64,000 nt of DNA from Termitomyces sp. T153 (Eukaryota > Basidiomycota > Agaricomycetes > Agaricales > Lyophyllaceae). The number at the start of each line of letters is the position of its first letter. Within the stretch, counting starts at the first letter, position 1. A program made the translations under genes and the position numbers. Below the pieces are notes generated by a model, which worked only from the letters and a program-made list of their open reading frames with translations, ran no database searches and was not told the origin of the DNA. This document shows, one piece after another, positions 60,180 to 64,000 of the stretch. Where the stretch lies: assembly GCA_018296165.2 (NCBI GenBank), contig JACKQL020000015.1, positions 558,001 to 622,000 on the forward strand, in the 5' to 3' direction.

Positions 60180-62400
60180 ATGCCCGCATTATCCCCGCAC
60201 ACACGATCAAATAACTCCAATGTCTATGGTCTACCCGTGCCGGGGAACCCTTATGATTCATACGGCCCTGCCCAATTTGCCGAGGCACATTGAGTCGCGG
60301 ATCCGACACCAAACGTCCCCTCCGCTCCGGTTACCTTCATACAACGGCTCCCCCCATGGACACCCTCCCCAACTCACACCCAACTCCCAACCCCTCGCGC
60401 AAACCGTCAAATCATCTTCCACCCCACTCCTACACTCTCCGCCAACTCCGCTCTCTCGCACAAAATTGACCCCGACGTCACCCAAAGAATAACATCCTAA
60501 AGCCTGGCGACCCTCCAATCAAATGAGCAACAATGTCTCCGGCACCGCGCCAACCCTCCGACCAACAATAACGCCACCCGCCACGGAACAGTCACCCACT
60601 GCACAAGGATCGCCAGCCACGAAGAGACCACTGAGAACGTGCTTCCCTGGAAGCCCGCCTGTGGATCCACCAACCCACCAGCAACCAAGAACCTCAGACC
60701 TAGGCTAGGCTCCAACCATGACCTGCTTCCGGACCTCGATCGATCGGCCGTCACCTCCGCCCAACAAATGAAGGGGCCCCGACTCCCCCGACCCGACCCC
60801 GACAACCCCGGAACAAGACCAAAACATCCCCGAGCCTCTAGACATTAATAAGGAGAACCACGGCACCCCACTCCCGACAAGGGACAACTCCGGACCACGC
60901 CGCTATTTCACCACCCTCCCCCACACAATCCGGGGCCCCCGACAATGAGGACCATGGACGCCAAAACCCCCGTGGAGCTTAAACTCCACCACCAGACTAC
61001 GCCACCTCCCACGAAGGAATCCCCAGCATAGGAGCCACCCCGAACTAATTATAGGAAAAAGGACCCTATACGAAGTAGTTCCCTAAGTACTCTAAATTCG
61101 CTGACATGTTCATATAAGGGAGGGAGAAGCCCCACCATCATCCAGAAAACAACGATGGGCCGTTTAAGCGACCCGACGACCCAAAGGGCACATGCTCCGA
61201 TATCCTCAAAGGACCTCCACCACCCGGCTCGACGACCCAAACAACCCCACACCAGCCTAAAACTGGCCCACCCAGACCCTTCCAAACCCTTCAACACAGC
61301 TCCGGACCCTGGCGACACGACTCCAGGGCCTCCGCTCTGACCACGACATTTGACCAAGAAGACTCACGGCGCCAGCTCGACAATGATGCCCTGGTAGCCC
61401 CAACCCCGCGACAGAAATCACCACCCACTCCAAAACCCGCCTCTACACCAGAATATGTCCGCCCGAACAGAGACCACATCACCGGAGCCTCCAGAAAAGT
61501 GGGCAGTGCTTCTCCCCACTGCCACCCCCACACTTGCAACAATCTCCGGGCCGCTCCGGAACACGAATGAAGAGTAGCCTCGACCCTGCCGCATCTCCTG
61601 GGGAAGCCCCACTCCAGTGCCTCCCCGCGGCCGACCTCCCCGCTGCCCCAACAACCATGAACAACCAACGAACCCCCACCAAGTGACCCTTGAGTCAACT
61701 CCGGAACCACCCACTTCTTCCCGATGAAGGAACCACCGACCCCCGAACCTCCGAACTCGAGGAAGTATCAGAAATATGTAAGACCCCCTTTGTCCGCCTT
61801 GGGCTTACCCTTGGTCAGGAGAGCAATATCACGTAGATGATCTGGAACCCCAAATTTCGGCCCCGGACCCGAAGGAACTGGTTGGGACTGATCACCCCGC
61901 ATCCTACCCCCTCAGTCATCGACCCCTCCGGAGCACACCAAAGCGCCACCTGAAGCATGCCCGCCCACAGACGCAACACTCCAGAACACAACCCCGATCC
62001 AGACCAACTATACCGCGAGGACGAACCTCGCCTCACCCAACCCCGCCAATGAAGAAGGCCCCGCCGCCCTCGCCACCAGTGCCAGCATAAGGGCCAGACC
62101 ATGGGGAGACCCCCATTACCCCCCGCCAACCACGCTGCCAAGACAACTAAAGCCCCGAACCCGTTGGGCACCGTAAAAGATTTGAAGGCCCACCCTCCAA
62201 TACCAATACGGCGCACGTCCCCTACACCCCCAGTCGGAATTTTCGAGAATCGAACTCAATGACACCGCCTGAAATGCCCGGAACCCCCACCGAAGAACTC
62301 CCACCACCCCCGCCGGACCTTGGGGGCCCTCCTGCAATGCCCCGCCCCGTCCTGACAAACCCCGGGACTGGCCAGCACAGATGGCACTAGCGGGCATAAC
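60180..62400 (+). pseudogene. Collapsed gag-pol remnant of element B
   Basis: Short blocks align in order with element A, separated by deletions: the gag start (VYGLPVPGNPYDSY), 61,068-61,115 with the segment before RT (GAAGTAGTTCCC, TTCGCTGACATGTTC), 61,770-61,830 with the integrase zinc-finger region (ATATGTAAGACCC, TGGTCAGGA), 62,170-62,240 with the pre-chromodomain region, and 62,360-62,440 with the sequence after the pol stop. No domain is complete, so B cannot encode its own enzymes. Confidence 0.75.
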
Positions 62401-62604
62401 CCCCGCCTCTGGACTCACTAGGGATTCAACTCCCTCTCACACCCCTGCGTGTTTCGCTTACTTTGCCCTCAGACAAAACTAAAAATCTCACTTCACACGC
62501 CCAGGGACCAAGAAATGACATGTTCGCGTACAAAAGATCATATATACATTAGGCGGGGAAGGCAGCAAGTCCGAGAGCGACAAGAAACGAGGCCCACACC
62601 CATC

Positions 62605-63735
62605 TCACTCCCTCCCCGGACCTCCCGGAAACCCAACCCCCAGGTCGACCTCCATCTGGGCCCGCACCACCGCTAGGATCTCCGCCAACCCCGGCAATGC
62701 CTCCCCCGCGTCGGCCGCCACCTCCCACCACGATCCCGGGGCCACCGCATTGCGCCGCCGATGCCCCGCCAGCAACCTCTCCAACCGCGCCATCCCCTGC
62801 TGCAACTCCGGAGGCTGGACTGCGGACCCCTGCGTCAACCCGTCCTGAATCGATGCGAACGCTGCGGAGGCACCGTCCAAGAGGACCCGATGCTCCCACA
62901 CCCAGCCTAAACTCAGAAAATGAACCGTCAATAACAAACGGAGGAACGGGAGACAACTCACGAAGGATCCCCGCGCGACCCAAGGCGGCCTCGTTGGCCA
63001 ACCAATCCTCCCTCCGCCTCGCCGCCTCCAGCTCCGCCCACAACGCATCCCCCTCCGGAACTTGTCCCCGCCCCTCCGCTTCCCCCGCGGGCTGCCCCTC
63101 CACCTGCGCCAGACGCTCCCGCAAACCCCGCACCTCTAGCGCTCGCTCCGTCGCCACGCACACCGAAGTATTCCTCTCCCGCTCCATCACTTCCTTCTCC
63201 GTCCGCGCCACGTCACGATCCTCCCTCGCCCGTCGGAGCTCACCCTCCCATACTGCCAACGATGTCGTGAAGGCCTCCACCTGCTTGCGAAGGAAGACCT
63301 CCGTGATTGAAGGAATCGGCATGGGGGGACTTGACGACCGCTCCGAGGGGACGCCCGGGACAGGAGAAAAGAGGGAGGACTCCGGAGGCCCCGCTGACAA
63401 CTCACGCCCACGTGGCCTCTTGCTGGGTCCCGCCCCCGAGGGCGGGGAAGCTCGACACTTCCCCCGAACCACCGCCGAGGACGCCCCCTTCCCCTTTGGC
63501 ACTGCGGGACGAAACTTGGTCCGCTTCGGAACCCCCGGAAAATCCACCACTACTACTACGGACGATTCTACAGGAACCCCATCAACCATCCCAAAAGGAA
63601 AAGTCAACAACACTTATGACTCCGGTCCCTAACGCTACCCCGGCACCGACGCTCGAACTCCTCACCCCCACTGTCATACACCACCACCTCGTCTAAATCG
63701 GCGGGAGAAACCACTGGAACGCTGGGGGAAGACAT
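62605..63735 (-). CDS. Antisense gene of element B, intact (340 aa)
   Basis: Model: exons 63,621-63,735, 62,962-63,567 and 62,605-62,906; 1,023 nt without stops. The second intron has strong sites (GTGAGT...TTTAG); the first has weak donor GTCATAAG, inferred because the frame must change there in all copies. The protein has an acidic N-terminus (MSSPSVPVVSPADLDEVVVY), a basic NLS-like linker (GAGPSKRPRG), a long charged coiled coil (VEAFTTSLAVWEGELRRARE onward), WLANEAALG, and a conserved C-terminal domain (WEHRVLLDGASAAFASIQDG; MARLERLLAGHRRR; WWEVAADAGEALPG). It lacks the cysteine cluster of copies A and C. It starts 211 bp inside the 3' LTR, so an antisense promoter in or next to that LTR is likely. 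Function unknown. Confidence 0.72.
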
Positions 63736-63931
63736 GACGAAATTTGGGAAACCCCGGGGCACGCCCAAAGCTTTAAATTGAGTGAGGAGGACCCTGACGA
63801 AACGGCGGCCGCGCTTCGACTTCGCCTCCCACGCCGCTATCACTCGCTGCGGATTGATCAATATTGCTCGGCTTCGACTCCCACGCCCCGCCGATCCCCG
63901 TCCTGCCCCGCGTCTTGAAGGGTCTCGACGC

Positions 63932-63945
63932 TGAAAGGGGGGTGA
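63932..63945 (+). other. Polypurine tract of element B
   Basis: TGAAAGGGGGGTGA immediately before the 3' LTR start TGTCACGACCC at 63,946. Confidence 0.85.
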
Positions 63946-64000
63946 TGTCACGACCCGTTCCCCAAAACCCCGCACATCGTCCATCAAACCCCCGAACCCC
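63946..64000 (+). repeat. Start of the 3' LTR of element B
   Basis: TGTCACGACCCGTTCCCCAA and following bases match 58,997-59,051 with one or two differences; the window ends inside it. Confidence 0.9.

Larger units (their letters stand above)
58997..64000 (+). mobile_element. Element B: shortened LTR element, nested in the 3' LTR of A (window-truncated)
   Basis: 5' LTR 58,997-60,147, self-priming site 60,149-60,160, gag start at 60,180, about 2.3 kb of collinear gag-pol fragments, an intact antisense gene (62,605-63,735), polypurine tract 63,932-63,945, and the 3' LTR from 63,946. The internal region is about 3.8 kb against 8.8 kb in A. CpG is abundant, so it is the youngest insertion here. 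The left target sequence is CCCAT (58,992-58,996). Confidence 0.9.

Noticed and set aside
62697..63632. 311-codon plus-strand frame in element B
   Set aside because: It is the shadow of the antisense gene: composition is Pro/Arg/Ala/Ser-rich from a C-rich strand, it has no conserved motif in copies A and C, and the minus-strand reading is the one that is conserved.

Overview
The window looks like nuclear DNA of a basidiomycete fungus, probably an Agaricomycete. The evidence is short GT-AG introns of about 45-80 bp in nearly every host gene, compact fungal housekeeping genes (ELP3, the ERMES subunit MDM12, a YND1-type apyrase, DTD1, a PPIL1-type cyclophilin and a CDC4-type F-box/WD40 protein), a Zn2Cys6 regulator, and transposon types common in mushrooms: Helitron, KDZ-associated CxC2, Tad1-like LINE and Tf1/sushi-like chromovirus. 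The species cannot be named from the sequence. All calls come from reading translations by eye; no database search was possible.

Layout: (1) 1-6.75 kb is old, CpG-poor transposon debris: the 3' end of a Tf1/sushi-like element, a truncated Helitron, and a gag-like fragment. (2) 6.75-39 kb is a host gene island: a small spliced gene with a weak RRM look, ELP3, MDM12, YND1, DTD1, PPIL1, CDC4, a 6-kb stretch of degenerate repeats, a Zn2Cys6 transcription factor, more duplicated non-coding sequence, then two small secreted or GPI-type protein genes. (3) 39-64 kb is a second transposon block: a fold-back repeat, a KDZ-type CxC2 remnant, a Tad1-like LINE on the minus strand split by a solo LTR with an AGGGG target duplication, and two nested LTR retrotransposons. 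Element A (48,778-58,996) sits in an older reversed LTR. Element B (58,997 to beyond the window) sits in the 3' LTR of A.

The most striking observation is in the LTR elements. Between the end of pol and the polypurine tract, on the strand opposite to gag-pol, all three copies (left-edge remnant C, element A, element B) carry a collinear spliced gene. It has a conserved start region, an NLS-like linker, a charged coiled coil and a conserved C-terminal domain, and the introns sit at matching places. In A and C it also has a cysteine cluster. In element B, which inserted last and has lost almost all of gag-pol, this antisense gene is still fully open (340 codons after splicing). B therefore looks like a non-autonomous element that keeps only its LTRs, priming site, polypurine tract and the antisense gene.

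The same family shows a Tf1-style self-priming layout: 12 nt at the predicted mRNA 5' end are exactly complementary to a site 1 nt after the LTR. Element A encodes gag-pol in essentially one frame with two aspartic-protease-like DSG/DSS sites in tandem. That frame is broken by 15 TGA codons and one TAA, all consistent with C-to-T (CpG deamination) decay. CpG content falls with insertion order (B > A > older elements), giving an internal relative clock.
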